Below, piece after piece: positions 54,064-61,855 of a stretch of 64,000 nucleotides of DNA (positions within the stretch are counted from its first letter, which is position 1; every line of letters starts with the position of its first letter). Source of the DNA: Thalassococcus halodurans (GTDB lineage: Bacteria; Pseudomonadota; Alphaproteobacteria; Rhodobacterales; Rhodobacteraceae). The translations under genes and the position numbers were made by a program. The stretch covers positions 374,501 through 438,500 of the forward strand of contig NZ_FNUZ01000002.1 in assembly GCF_900108225.1 (NCBI RefSeq). Reading direction: 5' to 3'. The notes under the pieces are model-generated. The model had not been told where the DNA came from. It ran no database searches and saw nothing but the letters and a program-made list of their open reading frames with translations.

Positions 54064-54706
54064 GCGCGTGGGCCAATTCGACGTTTGGGGCAGGGGCCGC
54101 GCCTTCGGGTGATAGGATGGTTTGCAGCGCCTTTTGTGCAAAGACCCGTTCGCGATCCATTCTGGATTCAAGCCAGCTTAGGATCAGCGCAGTTGGCATG
54201 GCGACGGCCAAGCCGACAGCGGTGGTCAACAGCGCCACCCAGATGCCGCCGGCCAGAATGGAAGGGTCGACCTGAGAACCGGCTTCTTGCAGCGCCTGAA
54301 AGGCCGAAATCATGCCAAGCACGGTGCCGAACAGCCCCAAAAGCGGAGCAAGCTGCGCGACGGAATCCAGCAGCCGGAAACCGCTTTCCAGTTTCGCAAA
54401 CCGTGTTTCGCTTTCCGCCTCAAGCCGCTGGGTATCTTTCTGACCTTCAATGGCCATACGCACGACCGGCGCCAGATAGCTTTTCGAGGCGGACAAAGCG
54501 GCCTGCGCTGTACTTCGGTCGCCAACATCCCATGCCTCGACGGCGGATTTCAGATGCGCGTGCCGTCCAACCCCACTGGCGGCGTATTGCCAGAATTTAT
54601 AAAGACTGACGGTCGTGACCAGAACGGACAGGCCGATCATCAGGAGAACAACAGGCCCGCCCAGATCCAGAATATTTTGCAGGCTTTCAAATAGAAGGTT
54701 GATCAT
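54056..54706 (-). CDS. exbB: ExbB/TolQ proton channel protein
   Basis: A 216-residue MotA/TolQ/ExbB-family inner-membrane protein with three helices (about residues 18-38, 118-140 and 155-178). Family signatures are LDSVAQLAPLLGLFGTVLGMI near residue 115 and GIWVALLTTAVGLAVAMPT near residue 153. It forms the pentameric channel that encloses ExbD and powers TonB. It follows the 143-aa gene with a four-base overlap. Confidence 0.93.
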   Translation of the reverse strand: MINLLFESLQNILDLGGPVVLLMIGLSVLVTTVSLYKFWQYAASGVGRHAHLKSAVEAWDVGDRSTAQAALSASKSYLAPVVRMAIEGQKDTQRLEAESETRFAKLESGFRLLDSVAQLAPLLGLFGTVLGMISAFQALQEAGSQVDPSILAGGIWVALLTTAVGLAVAMPTALILSWLESRMDRERVFAQKALQTILSPEGAAPAPNVELAHAHA

Positions 54707-55134
54707 CCCGCGACCTCAACCGTCGTTCTGCTGGTCAGATGCAATGACCGTGCGCAGGCGTCTTCCGGCAAAGCCGACGCTTCGCAGGTTTCGGTGCCGT
54801 TGATCAAAAGTCTGGCGACCGACGTGCACGTCAGGCCAGGAACAGCGAATTGCCGAACGCGCGGGCGGGCCGCGGGCAGGGCGCCGAAATCAAACAGAGT
54901 CATCTGAGCGACGCGTCCGTCAGTGTCGAATAAAACGGCCTCGTACACCGCTTTGTCGATATCGCTTTCAAACCCGTTCTCGATGACAAAGCTCATGCGG
55001 CACGTGCCATCCACGGGATCAAGCGCGTTCAATTCGATCGAGATTTTTGGGGGCTGCGTTTCCTGAGCGACACCGGGTGTCGCGATTGAAAACAGCGCAA
55101 AGGTAAGGGCGGTGCGCCCGAATTGTACGAACAT
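54703..55134 (-). CDS. Exported 143-aa protein of tonB/exb operon
   Basis: A 143-residue protein with a signal peptide ending near AQETQ (about residue 24) and four Cys (in GTCRMSF, GLTCTSV, TETCEAS and EDACARS) that could form two disulfides in the periplasm. The beta-rich body is of a type found ahead of tonB/exbB genes in Rhodobacteraceae; I know no characterised member. It is the first gene of the five-gene operon and overlaps exbB by four bases. A possible role in assembling the Ton motor is inference. Confidence 0.75.
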   Translation of the reverse strand: MFVQFGRTALTFALFSIATPGVAQETQPPKISIELNALDPVDGTCRMSFVIENGFESDIDKAVYEAVLFDTDGRVAQMTLFDFGALPAARPRVRQFAVPGLTCTSVARLLINGTETCEASALPEDACARSLHLTSRTTVEVAG

Positions 55135-55231
55135 CGGTTAAGCCTGTGAATTCCCTGACGGTCTTCTGGCTGAACGCGAGTCGCTTAGCTGGATGGCAAA
55201 GATTTACCATCCAGCGCAGCAGGATTCAATA

Positions 55232-55261
55232 CCTGATAAAAATACTCTGTATTTTATCGGG
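55232..55261. promoter_or_regulatory. AT-rich palindrome / iron-box candidate upstream of tonB/exb operon
   Basis: Arms CCTGATAAAAATAC (55232-55245) and GTATTTTATCGGG (55249-55261) are inverted around TCT, with one unpaired A and one A/C mismatch. Its left half, CTGATAAAAATACTCTG, aligns with the TGA-N9-TCNG boxes of other iron genes here. It lies about 100 bases upstream of the operon start. A second inverted repeat, GGATGG / CCATCC (55192-55212), is between it and the gene and may end the dps transcript. Confidence 0.5.
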
Positions 55262-55290
55262 CTGTGCAGCGGGTTTTCGTGACCGGTGCC

Positions 55291-55761
55291 TTAACGAAGG
55301 TGCGACCGGAGGAACCACGCGAATTTTTCGTGGGTCTGGCCGCGCGCGATGCACAGGTCTTCTGTCAGGGTATCGCCGTGTTCAGCCGCAAGCTCACCGG
55401 CGCCTGCCAGTGTTTCGGCCAGCGTTTCCTGTGCCTCTTTCATCAGGCGGATCATTTCTTTGTCTTCGGGAACACCGTCGACTTCGGCCACTTTTGACCG
55501 CTTCAGCATGCCCGCAAGGGTGCCTTCCGCGTGCGCGTCCAGCGCTTTGATACGTTCTGCCAGATCGTCCTGAGCAACGAAGTGGTCTTCGTAGATTTTC
55601 TGGAACAGGTCGTGCAGCGGTCCAAACGCCATGCCTGTGACATTCCAATGGAAGTTCTGCGCGAGCATGGTTGTGACGGCTGTTTCCGCAACACACTGGT
55701 TCAGCGCTTCTGCGATCTGGGTGGTTGCGTCTGTGGAAAGGGATTGTGCTGTTTGGGTCAT
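55291..55761 (-). CDS. dps: Dps ferritin-like DNA-protection protein
   Basis: A 156-residue Dps protein that forms a 12-mer shell, oxidises Fe(II) with peroxide and stores iron. The ferroxidase ligands are visible in AQNFHWNVTG (His), LHDLFQKIYEDHF (Asp/His) and DDLAERIKALDAH (Asp, Glu) at about residues 35-73. AGGAGG lies five bases before the ATG at 55761; the longer frame is not needed. An Irr/ICE-like repeat lies 91-107 bases upstream, which would tie its expression to iron/haem status. Confidence 0.94.
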   Translation of the reverse strand: MTQTAQSLSTDATTQIAEALNQCVAETAVTTMLAQNFHWNVTGMAFGPLHDLFQKIYEDHFVAQDDLAERIKALDAHAEGTLAGMLKRSKVAEVDGVPEDKEMIRLMKEAQETLAETLAGAGELAAEHGDTLTEDLCIARGQTHEKFAWFLRSHLR

Positions 55762-55851
55762 CCTGGCCTCCTGCAAAGTTTGGTTAGCTGGCTGGCGAAT
55801 GGCTTGCTTGCACGACTAATCTAGGAGCTTTGTCAGAGGGCGACAAGGTAG

Positions 55852-55868
55852 TTTAGAATCTTTCTAAT
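55852..55868. promoter_or_regulatory. Irr/ICE-like operator upstream of dps
   Basis: TTTAGAA-TCT-TTCTAAT matches the TTTAGAA-N3-TTCTAAA element seen before iscR in 13 of 14 arm positions. It lies about 90 bases from the dps start and overlaps the last codons of the preceding gene. Irr is known to repress iron-storage genes when iron is low. Confidence 0.65.
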
Positions 55869-56286
55869 TCCGATAAAAACCGTCAACGACATTGTTCAGT
55901 AGGAACACCACATTTCTGCGCGCGTGGATCGGCACGCGGGAGTGAAGTAGAAACGTGGCACTTGCCTGATCCTTGTTGCGCAAGGCATCAGCCAAAGCGA
56001 CAAGCCATTTCTCGTCAAACGACATTTCACTTTCGCCGCGACGGTACAGAACCGGACGGCGGCCCAGAGCTTGTGAAAGGCAGCGCATCAAAACATCGGC
56101 CGCTGCAGCCGAGGCGATGTTGTGATTGCCCGATAGCGCGGCACAGGCCCCGAACAGATCGACATAACTTTTGCACCGAACATCCCGTGCCGCATGACGC
56201 AGGTGGTCCAGCAACGGGCTGACAGGGGCCAGATTGGTCTGGTCCAGTTGTACCGATTGCTGAGTGCTGCGCAGTGTTCGGGGCAT
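55864..56286 (-). CDS. Uncharacterised 140-aa protein, relative of the 160-aa hemP-operon protein
   Basis: A 140-residue soluble, helix-rich protein. The stretch from LMRCLSQALGRRPVLYRRG through FDEKWLVALADALR to RVPIHARRNVVFLLNNVVDG (about residues 66-136) aligns without large gaps with residues 66-137 of the 160-aa protein two genes upstream, sharing the Cys69 position, RRP, DE, an R-x-D-x-A-x-A stretch and a VP. It has three Cys (38, 48, 69). It starts 29 bases after the DUF1289 gene and closes the hemP operon. No named family is recognised. Confidence 0.78.
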   Translation of the reverse strand: MPRTLRSTQQSVQLDQTNLAPVSPLLDHLRHAARDVRCKSYVDLFGACAALSGNHNIASAAAADVLMRCLSQALGRRPVLYRRGESEMSFDEKWLVALADALRNKDQASATFLLHSRVPIHARRNVVFLLNNVVDGFYRN

Positions 56287-56315
56287 GGGGGCGATCCTTG
56301 TCAGGGGGCTTTGCT

Positions 56316-56576
56316 TTAGGCGGCTTTATTGCCTTCGATCAGCGAGAGTTTGAATTTCTTCTTGGCTGCGCGTTTTGCAAAAGCGGCGGTCCAGTGTTTG
56401 TAGCGGCCCATGACTTCCTGCTGGGCGATCACAAGTTCAAGAAAGGCAAGGCGTTGTTTGTTTTTCTTAAGCTTTTTCGAAATCGCCTTTTGGTCCTTGG
56501 TCATGGAACATCCAATACAATGACCGTCGCGCTTGAACTTGCAGACGCTGATGCAGGGGCTGGGAACTTTGGACAT
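56316..56576 (-). CDS. DUF1289 protein with Cys motif
   Basis: An 86-residue DUF1289 protein. The N-terminal CISVCKFKRDGHCIGC (Cys8, Cys12, Cys20, Cys23) is the family's likely Fe-S or zinc site; the second half is a very basic helix ending KKKFKLSLIEG. It lies in the hemP operon between the two related 160- and 140-aa proteins, 36 bases after the first and 29 before the second. Function unknown; the metal site fits an iron-regulated operon. Confidence 0.88.
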   Translation of the reverse strand: MSKVPSPCISVCKFKRDGHCIGCSMTKDQKAISKKLKKNKQRLAFLELVIAQQEVMGRYKHWTAAFAKRAAKKKFKLSLIEGNKAA

Positions 56577-56612
56577 TGAAACCTCGCTAAGGGCAAAACA
56601 GCCCGGCTGGGA

Positions 56613-57095
56613 TTAGTGCAGAACGCGTTCGTTGGTTGCGGGGGTGATGGTTTTCGCGGCCTTGTAGTGGCGCGACATTTCCTTCATCGCTTGGCCGACC
56701 TGTGCCGCATAGATTGCAACCATTTCGGCGTGGCTCGCAGGCACCAGAAGGCTTGCGATCATCGATGCCTCGGCAAGATCACCACGGGCCGCTTCGCGAA
56801 CAAGTGTTTGCAGAACGGCTTCGTCTGAACCGATGCAGTCACAGCCAAGTCCGTGGCGCACCAGCGGACGGCGCGCATGTGAACACAGGCAGGTCAGAAG
56901 GGTTTCGAACTGTTGCATCTTGGCGTGGCCTTCGGCCGAACCGTAGCAGCGGGCATAGCTGTTCCACACATCGCGTTGCCCGTCCGCGTTTTCCATCCAA
57001 AGCCGCATCGACATGATCAGATCGGCTTCCCACGGTGCGACTTCGGTCAGACGACCGACAACTGCGTTTCCAGGAATTGCAGACATCTGGGTCAT
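56613..57095 (-). CDS. Uncharacterised Cys-rich 160-aa protein of hemP operon
   Basis: A 160-residue soluble protein with two CxC motifs (Cys69/Cys71 and Cys85/Cys87) plus Cys50, spaced to form a metal, Fe-S or haem site. Residues about 66-137 are recognisably related to the 140-aa protein at the end of the operon. Its ATG overlaps the hemP stop by four bases, so it is made together with HemP. I do not know a characterised homologue. A role in haem or iron handling is inferred from operon and Cys pattern. Confidence 0.8.
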   Translation of the reverse strand: MTQMSAIPGNAVVGRLTEVAPWEADLIMSMRLWMENADGQRDVWNSYARCYGSAEGHAKMQQFETLLTCLCSHARRPLVRHGLGCDCIGSDEAVLQTLVREAARGDLAEASMIASLLVPASHAEMVAIYAAQVGQAMKEMSRHYKAAKTITPATNERVLH

Positions 57096-57259
57096 TTTGT
57101 CAGGATCAGCTTGCCAGCGCGCGTGATGCGCAGAGTGTAGGATTGGCCGTCCAGCAGGATTTCTGCCTTGATGCCGTCTGTGATCAGGTCGCGCGCATCA
57201 TACACAGCGGTGCTGGTCGACTGCTGGTTTTCCTGAGGTTTGATCATGGTAGCCATCAT
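57092..57259 (-). CDS. hemP: Haemin uptake protein HemP
   Basis: A 55-residue HemP protein. The product starts MMATMIKPQENQQ and its C-terminal half carries the family core YDARDLITDGIKAEILLDG followed by the YTLRITRAGKLILTK ending, the marks of HemP/HmuP. HemP acts as a small activator of haem-uptake genes in other proteobacteria. AGGAGA lies seven bases before the ATG. Start and stop overlap the flanking genes by four bases each, so three genes are coupled. Confidence 0.93.
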   Translation of the reverse strand: MMATMIKPQENQQSTSTAVYDARDLITDGIKAEILLDGQSYTLRITRAGKLILTK

Positions 57260-57429
57260 GATTTCTTCTCCTGACCGAATGCGCCTTTGGATGCGCGTTG
57301 GAAATCGATCAGCTGTTCAAGTGCCAAGCCTTCGATGGCAGAGGCGTCTGCGTTTGACTGGATCAAATCGCGCCAACTGTTCGGGCTGTTTGAGGGGCCT
57401 TCGGACGTGTGTTCGACCACGGGTGTCAT
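57256..57429 (-). CDS. Small 57-aa protein ahead of hemP
   Basis: A 57-residue ORF starting at an ATG with AAGGAG eight bases upstream. The product begins MTPVVEHTSEGPSNSPNSWR, then has a helix-rich acidic part with DLIQSNADASAIEGLALEQL and a basic end. Its TGA overlaps the hemP start. It is the first cistron after the promoter region with the iron-type box. I do not recognise a family; the ribosome site and coupling argue that it is real. Confidence 0.72.
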   Translation of the reverse strand: MTPVVEHTSEGPSNSPNSWRDLIQSNADASAIEGLALEQLIDFQRASKGAFGQEKKS

Positions 57430-57535
57430 TCGGTGATCTCCTTAGGTTGCGACATCCGGGCTTCCAATGGTGGCTAGGACTGGTTGTTTTTATTTCCGAC
57501 TATGTTTGTCGGGTATTGTCTTTGAGTAAATGTTT

Positions 57536-57552
57536 CCGATGAAAATAGTCAA
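57536..57552 (-). promoter_or_regulatory. Candidate iron-responsive box upstream of hemP operon
   Basis: Read on the minus strand this is TTGACTATTTTCATCGG, TGA-N9-TCG, 107 bases upstream of the first gene. It matches TTGACTAAATTACTAGG near the haem receptor at 12 of 17 positions. A separate inverted repeat CCGAC-N7-GTCGG lies at 57496-57512 and TTTGTCGGG occurs twice nearby. The rest of the 219-base gap shows nothing else I can support. Confidence 0.55.
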
Positions 57553-57648
57553 GTTAATTTGTCGGGAAATTATGGAATTGCAGCATGAAAAAGAAAAAGG
57601 GCCAAAGATTTGATCTCTGGCCCCATGATGATTGGTGTTTTCGGCTGT

Positions 57649-57975
57649 TTACGCTGGTTGCAAAGCTGCGATCGACTGGATGGATTTGAAACCTTCAAAC
57701 CGCGGCGCACCTTCGTGCAGTTTGCGTGTTTGGCCCGCACGGGCATGGGATGCGCGGAAAGCATCGCTTTTGGTCCAAGCACGGAAGTGGTCTTCGGTTT
57801 CCCAGACGGTGTGCGAGGCATAAAGCAGCTTACCGTCCTCTTCAGGGCCTTTCAGCATATGAAAGGCGACAAAGCCGTCGAGTTCGTTCAGGCGGCTTTC
57901 GCGCGACAGCCAAAGATCTTCGAAATCGGCCGCGTTTTCCAGAGGAACGGTAAATCGGTTCATGGCAAGATACAT
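57649..57975 (-). CDS. hmuQ: IsdG/HmuQ-type haem-degrading monooxygenase
   Basis: A 108-residue antibiotic-biosynthesis-monooxygenase-fold protein. Asn6 (YLAMNRF), Trp67 (FRAWTKS) and His77 (FRASHAR) fall at almost exactly the positions of the Asn-Trp-His catalytic triad of staphylococcal IsdG (7, 67, 77). Such enzymes open the haem ring to free iron. It lies 24 bases after hmuV as the last gene of the hmu operon, so cytoplasmic degradation of imported haem is the likely role. The symbol follows rhizobial HmuQ. Confidence 0.85.
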   Translation of the reverse strand: MYLAMNRFTVPLENAADFEDLWLSRESRLNELDGFVAFHMLKGPEEDGKLLYASHTVWETEDHFRAWTKSDAFRASHARAGQTRKLHEGAPRFEGFKSIQSIAALQPA

Positions 57976-57999
57976 CGGTAACTCCTTGAAATGATGTGT

Positions 58000-58782
58000 T
58001 TATGCGGTTGCCGTATGGGGCAGGATGAAAGGTGCCTTGGTTGATGGAAGCGCCGACACACGCAGCGTGCAACCATAGGCGCGTGACAGGGTTTCGTCGT
58101 TCAGAACGTCTGTCGTGGGGCCTTCGGCAATGTTCTGGCCACCAGACAGGACGGCCACGCGATCAGCGAAAAGCGCGGTTAGGTTCAGGTCATGCATGAC
58201 GGCAATGACACCGCCGCCCGCATTTGCGAAATCCCGCGCGATTTCCATGACTTGTAATTGATGCGCAATGTCCAGACTAGAGACGGGTTCGTCCAGCAAG
58301 AGCCAGCGTGGCTGGCCGTTCAGAACGGGCGCCCAGACCTGAGCCAGCACACGGGCCAGCATGACACGCTGCGCCTCGCCACCAGAGAGTTCCTGAAAGG
58401 TGCGATTGGCGTAATGCGCCATCCCGACACGCGCGAGCGCCTTCATCGGGACGTCTGGATCATCCCCCGAGCTGCCCGCCTGATGCCCGATCCGTACCAC
58501 TTCGATCACGGTAAAGGGAAAGGCCAGTCGCGACGCCTGAGGAAGAACAGCACGTTGCGACGCCAGTTCCCAGGGTTTCAGCGCCTTGATGTTGGTGCTG
58601 TTGATAGACACCCGTCCAGTATAGGGAAGCGAAGCTGTCATTGCGCCCAAAAGTGTGGATTTGCCTGATCCATTGGGGCCGACAATGGCCGTGACTTGAC
58701 CAGCATCAGCCGTCAGGCTGACGTCCCTTAACACTTGGGTTTTCCCGTATGAAACGCGGATGTTTTCGGCTTGGAATGTCAT
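58000..58782 (-). CDS. hmuV: Haem ABC transporter ATP-binding protein HmuV
   Basis: A 260-residue ATPase of a FecCD-type haem importer. Walker A GPNGSGKSTLLGAM near residue 34, the Q-loop in RAVLPQASRLAFPF, the ABC signature LSGGEAQRVMLARV near residue 140 and Walker B WLLLDEPVSSLD near residue 165 are intact. The His switch is in VMHDLNLTALF. It overlaps hmuU by four bases. Confidence 0.94.
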   Translation of the reverse strand: MTFQAENIRVSYGKTQVLRDVSLTADAGQVTAIVGPNGSGKSTLLGAMTASLPYTGRVSINSTNIKALKPWELASQRAVLPQASRLAFPFTVIEVVRIGHQAGSSGDDPDVPMKALARVGMAHYANRTFQELSGGEAQRVMLARVLAQVWAPVLNGQPRWLLLDEPVSSLDIAHQLQVMEIARDFANAGGGVIAVMHDLNLTALFADRVAVLSGGQNIAEGPTTDVLNDETLSRAYGCTLRVSALPSTKAPFILPHTATA

Positions 58783-59846
58783 AGCTCAACCAGACCCCGC
58801 CGTTTCAAAAGGATCCACAAGAACACCGGCGCGCCAAGGACTGCGGTGACGATCCCGATTGGCAGTTCCGCGGGCGCGATGATGACGCGGGCAATCACAT
58901 CGGCCAAGATCAGAAGCGTTGCCCCCAAAAGCGCCGAGTTCAACAGCAGCGTTCTGTGATCGGGACCTGACGCAAGGCGCAGCACGTGGGGCACGACAAT
59001 GCCGATAAAACCGATCCCGCCGGAAACGGCAACGGCTGCACCGGTTGCGCCGGCAACCGCGAGGATCGTGATGGATTTCATTTTCTGCACATCGATCCCG
59101 ATGTGCGCCGCCGTCGCTTCGCCCAGCGCAAGGCCGTTCAATCCGCGCCCGAGGTATAAGGCTGTCCCGACTGAGAGAAGGATCAATGGGGCCGCGGCAA
59201 AAACCTTGGTCCAACTGGCGCCAGCCAATGAACCCATCCCCCAGAATGTCAGGTCGCGCAGTTGCTGGTCGTCGGCCATATACACCAGAATACCTGACAC
59301 GGCCCCCGCCAAAGACCCCAGCGCAATACCCGCCAGAAGCATTGTCGCAACCGACGTCCTGCCGTGGCGTGTCGAGACGCGATAAAGGATCAGCGTTGAT
59401 CCCCAGCCGCCCAGAAAGGCGGCAAGAGAGGTCAAATGATTACCCGCTACTGCCAAGATCGAAGCAGGCAGCACGGCGCCCAGCACGATCGACAAAATCG
59501 CACCAAGCCCAGCGCCAGCACCGACACCAACGATGCCAGGGTCTGCCAAGGGATTTCTGAATAGCCCCTGCATGGTTGCCCCAGAGACCGCCAGCGCCGA
59601 TCCGACGACGATACCCATCGCCAGACGGGGCAGGCGGATATCGTAGAGAACGATTTGCTCGATATGGCTCAGCTCTTGCCCTTGGACGAGTTTAAGCAAC
59701 AGCGCAGACAGGGAAACGTCAGTGGCCCCGACCTCAAGACTGGCCAGCGCGGCCAGACCCAATAGCAACGCAAGCACCCAATGAAGTGACCGCGCGCGGT
59801 GCACGCGATCTTTGGGGGCGGCAATGACGTCGGACAAAGCGGTCAT
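58779..59846 (-). CDS. hmuU: Haem ABC transporter permease HmuU
   Basis: A 355-residue inner-membrane permease of the BtuC/FecCD family with about ten helices. Signatures are YDIRLPRLAMGIVVGSALAVSGATMQGLFRNPLADPG-type core at about residues 67-103 and GIGFIGIVVPHVLRL near residue 275. It forms a homodimer channel with HmuV and receives haem from HmuT. It begins three bases after hmuT and overlaps hmuV. Confidence 0.95.
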   Translation of the reverse strand: MTALSDVIAAPKDRVHRARSLHWVLALLLGLAALASLEVGATDVSLSALLLKLVQGQELSHIEQIVLYDIRLPRLAMGIVVGSALAVSGATMQGLFRNPLADPGIVGVGAGAGLGAILSIVLGAVLPASILAVAGNHLTSLAAFLGGWGSTLILYRVSTRHGRTSVATMLLAGIALGSLAGAVSGILVYMADDQQLRDLTFWGMGSLAGASWTKVFAAAPLILLSVGTALYLGRGLNGLALGEATAAHIGIDVQKMKSITILAVAGATGAAVAVSGGIGFIGIVVPHVLRLASGPDHRTLLLNSALLGATLLILADVIARVIIAPAELPIGIVTAVLGAPVFLWILLKRRGLVEL

Positions 59847-59849
59847 GCC

Positions 59850-60731
59850 TTATGCCCCGTCATTGCTGGCATATAGCGCTGCGTTCAACGCGCGGATTGC
59901 CTCGGCCGTGCGCGGGCCGAAGCCGAGCATCAGCAGGCCGTTCAACCGGACCACCGATTGTGTGCGCGCGGCTGGAGTCAGCTGGATCGACGACATCGCG
60001 AACAATTCGCCATTGGCCACACCGTGATCACCGCGATCCATCATCAGGATGACATCCGGCGCAGCAAGGCCAACGGCTTCGTCTGTGATCTGCTTGTAAC
60101 CTTCGTATTCGGTCACAGCATTCACGCCGCCCGCCATGCGGATAATGGCATCCGCAGCTGTGCCTGTCCCGGACGCGTTGATTTTGCCACCTTGCGTGGA
60201 CAACACAAACATCACGCGTTTCTTGCTGGCCTCAGGGCGGTTGGCGTCTGAAATGGCAGCAGTCATCTTTGCCCGCACATTTTCGGCAAGGACATTCGCG
60301 ACGTGCGGAACGCCCAGCGCGTCGCCAACAATGGTGATCTTGTCCAAGATGCCCTCTGTCGTCAGCGCATCCGGCACCTGAACAAAGGTCACATCGGCCT
60401 CTTTGATGATCTCGACGGTTTCGGGCGGACCAGCATCATCTTCGGAAATAATCAGACTTGGTCCAACAGACAGTACGCCTTCGGGCGAAAGCGCGCGGAT
60501 GTAACCCACATCGGGCAGGCCGGTGATTTCGGGCGGATAGGTCGAGGTTGTGTCGCGGGCCAGAAGACGATGCTGTTGGCCTAGTGCAACCACGATTTCT
60601 GTCACCGACCCGCCAAGGGCTAGAACATCTGCTTTGGCGTCAGTGGCATTGGCTTCAAACGCGGTCAGTGACCCGAAAAGAAGGGTGGCAGCCGCCAGAA
60701 GCCGTCTGTTTTTTCGCGCGATCATGATCAT
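59850..60731 (-). CDS. hmuT: Periplasmic haem-binding protein HmuT
   Basis: A 293-residue periplasmic receptor with a signal peptide ending near ANATDAKA (about residue 30) and the class III binding-protein fold. The haem-ligand Tyr of HmuT/ShuT proteins is likely in LPDVGYIRALSPEGVLS near residue 76. ALGGSVTEIVVALGQ near residue 38 is also typical. Its start overlaps the hmuS stop by four bases. Confidence 0.93.
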   Translation of the reverse strand: MIMIARKNRRLLAAATLLFGSLTAFEANATDAKADVLALGGSVTEIVVALGQQHRLLARDTTSTYPPEITGLPDVGYIRALSPEGVLSVGPSLIISEDDAGPPETVEIIKEADVTFVQVPDALTTEGILDKITIVGDALGVPHVANVLAENVRAKMTAAISDANRPEASKKRVMFVLSTQGGKINASGTGTAADAIIRMAGGVNAVTEYEGYKQITDEAVGLAAPDVILMMDRGDHGVANGELFAMSSIQLTPAARTQSVVRLNGLLMLGFGPRTAEAIRALNAALYASNDGA

Positions 60732-61780
60732 GCCGGCACCTCTTCTGCAGAAGGCAGGTTCGAGACGATTTCATCCCACGCGGCACGTGAATCGCGGCCT
60801 TCTTTGCCGACGCCGAACACTTGGAAGATCAAACGGCCCTCGGCGTCGAAGGCTTCGACAGAAACGGCTGGTCCCCGTTGCGTCGGTTTTTCAACGGCCC
60901 AAACCTCGGCCACTTTGTCCAACCGCAAATGCAGGTTAAAGCCGGGGTCCATCACGTTCTGCCAAGGCCCCATGGGGCGCAGGGTTTTGACGGGGCCCGT
61001 ATGAATCTGGATGCAGCCGCGGTTTCCGACAAAAATCATCACTTCGATCCCCGCGGCTTGAACGGCGTGAAGCATGGCGTCAGCGGCAGACGGGGTCAGT
61101 TGACGCACAAAAGGCGCGCCAACGATCCGGTAGGCGCCAAGGCGGTTCATTTTCAGTTTCGCGCACAGACGCAAAAACTGATGCGTGTCCGTCATCTTCG
61201 ACCATTCGTCACGCAGAACATCCAGCTTGTCCAAGCGCGATTTCGCGGGCTCTGTTGGTTTGCGTACGTCCAGCGCAATCGTGTCCGTCTGATCGTCGGA
61301 TTTCAGGTCTGCGACGATCTTTTCCCACTGATCGTGGTTCGATGCGGCGCGAAGGTGGATTTTGTGAACCGCGTCTCCGGCGGCATCAAAAATCTGCAAT
61401 GAACGACGCGGTCCGTTTTCTGACGGTGTTTCTACCGCAAAGGCATGCACCCAATGCAACGGGAAAATCCGCAGATCGATGTTTTCGGTCAGCGTCATCG
61501 AGGCATGGTCGCCACTGTGGTAATTCCCGTAGGTGCCGACCTTTTCGTGCACGCAGGCTTCGACCCGCGTGAGTGCCATCACATCGCCCAGTGTTTCGGC
61601 AGCGGGGATGATGAAGTCGGGATGCGCTGTGATTCTGGTGGCCGTTTGGCCCACGGATGAAGCGACCAGCTGCGCCTCTGTGATGCCAAGTTTGTCGGCG
61701 GCATCGCGGGCGCGCAGTTTCGTATTCTCGGCAGTAAATGCACGGATTTCGGAAGGAGAGAAGGTGGTTGGCTTGTTCAT
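60728..61780 (-). CDS. hmuS: Haem-degrading/carrier protein HmuS (ChuS family)
   Basis: A 350-residue cytoplasmic protein made of two HemS/ChuX-type halves (about residues 10-170 and 185-345). HmuS-type proteins bind incoming haem and help release iron. The region VHEKVGTYGNYHSGDH near residue 85 and FVGNRGCIQIHTGPVK near residue 253 are the paired family segments; the latter holds a likely haem-contact His. I start at MNKPTTFSPSEI; the frame is open 48 bases more without a better ribosome site. It leads the operon hmuS-T-U-V-Q. Confidence 0.92.
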   Translation of the reverse strand: MNKPTTFSPSEIRAFTAENTKLRARDAADKLGITEAQLVASSVGQTATRITAHPDFIIPAAETLGDVMALTRVEACVHEKVGTYGNYHSGDHASMTLTENIDLRIFPLHWVHAFAVETPSENGPRRSLQIFDAAGDAVHKIHLRAASNHDQWEKIVADLKSDDQTDTIALDVRKPTEPAKSRLDKLDVLRDEWSKMTDTHQFLRLCAKLKMNRLGAYRIVGAPFVRQLTPSAADAMLHAVQAAGIEVMIFVGNRGCIQIHTGPVKTLRPMGPWQNVMDPGFNLHLRLDKVAEVWAVEKPTQRGPAVSVEAFDAEGRLIFQVFGVGKEGRDSRAAWDEIVSNLPSAEEVPA

Positions 61781-61855
61781 AAAGCGTCCTCGGAAGTCGA
61801 ATGAGATCCGATAGCTGCGTCTGAACAATCAGGATGCGTGGCTGTCGTAAGTTAC

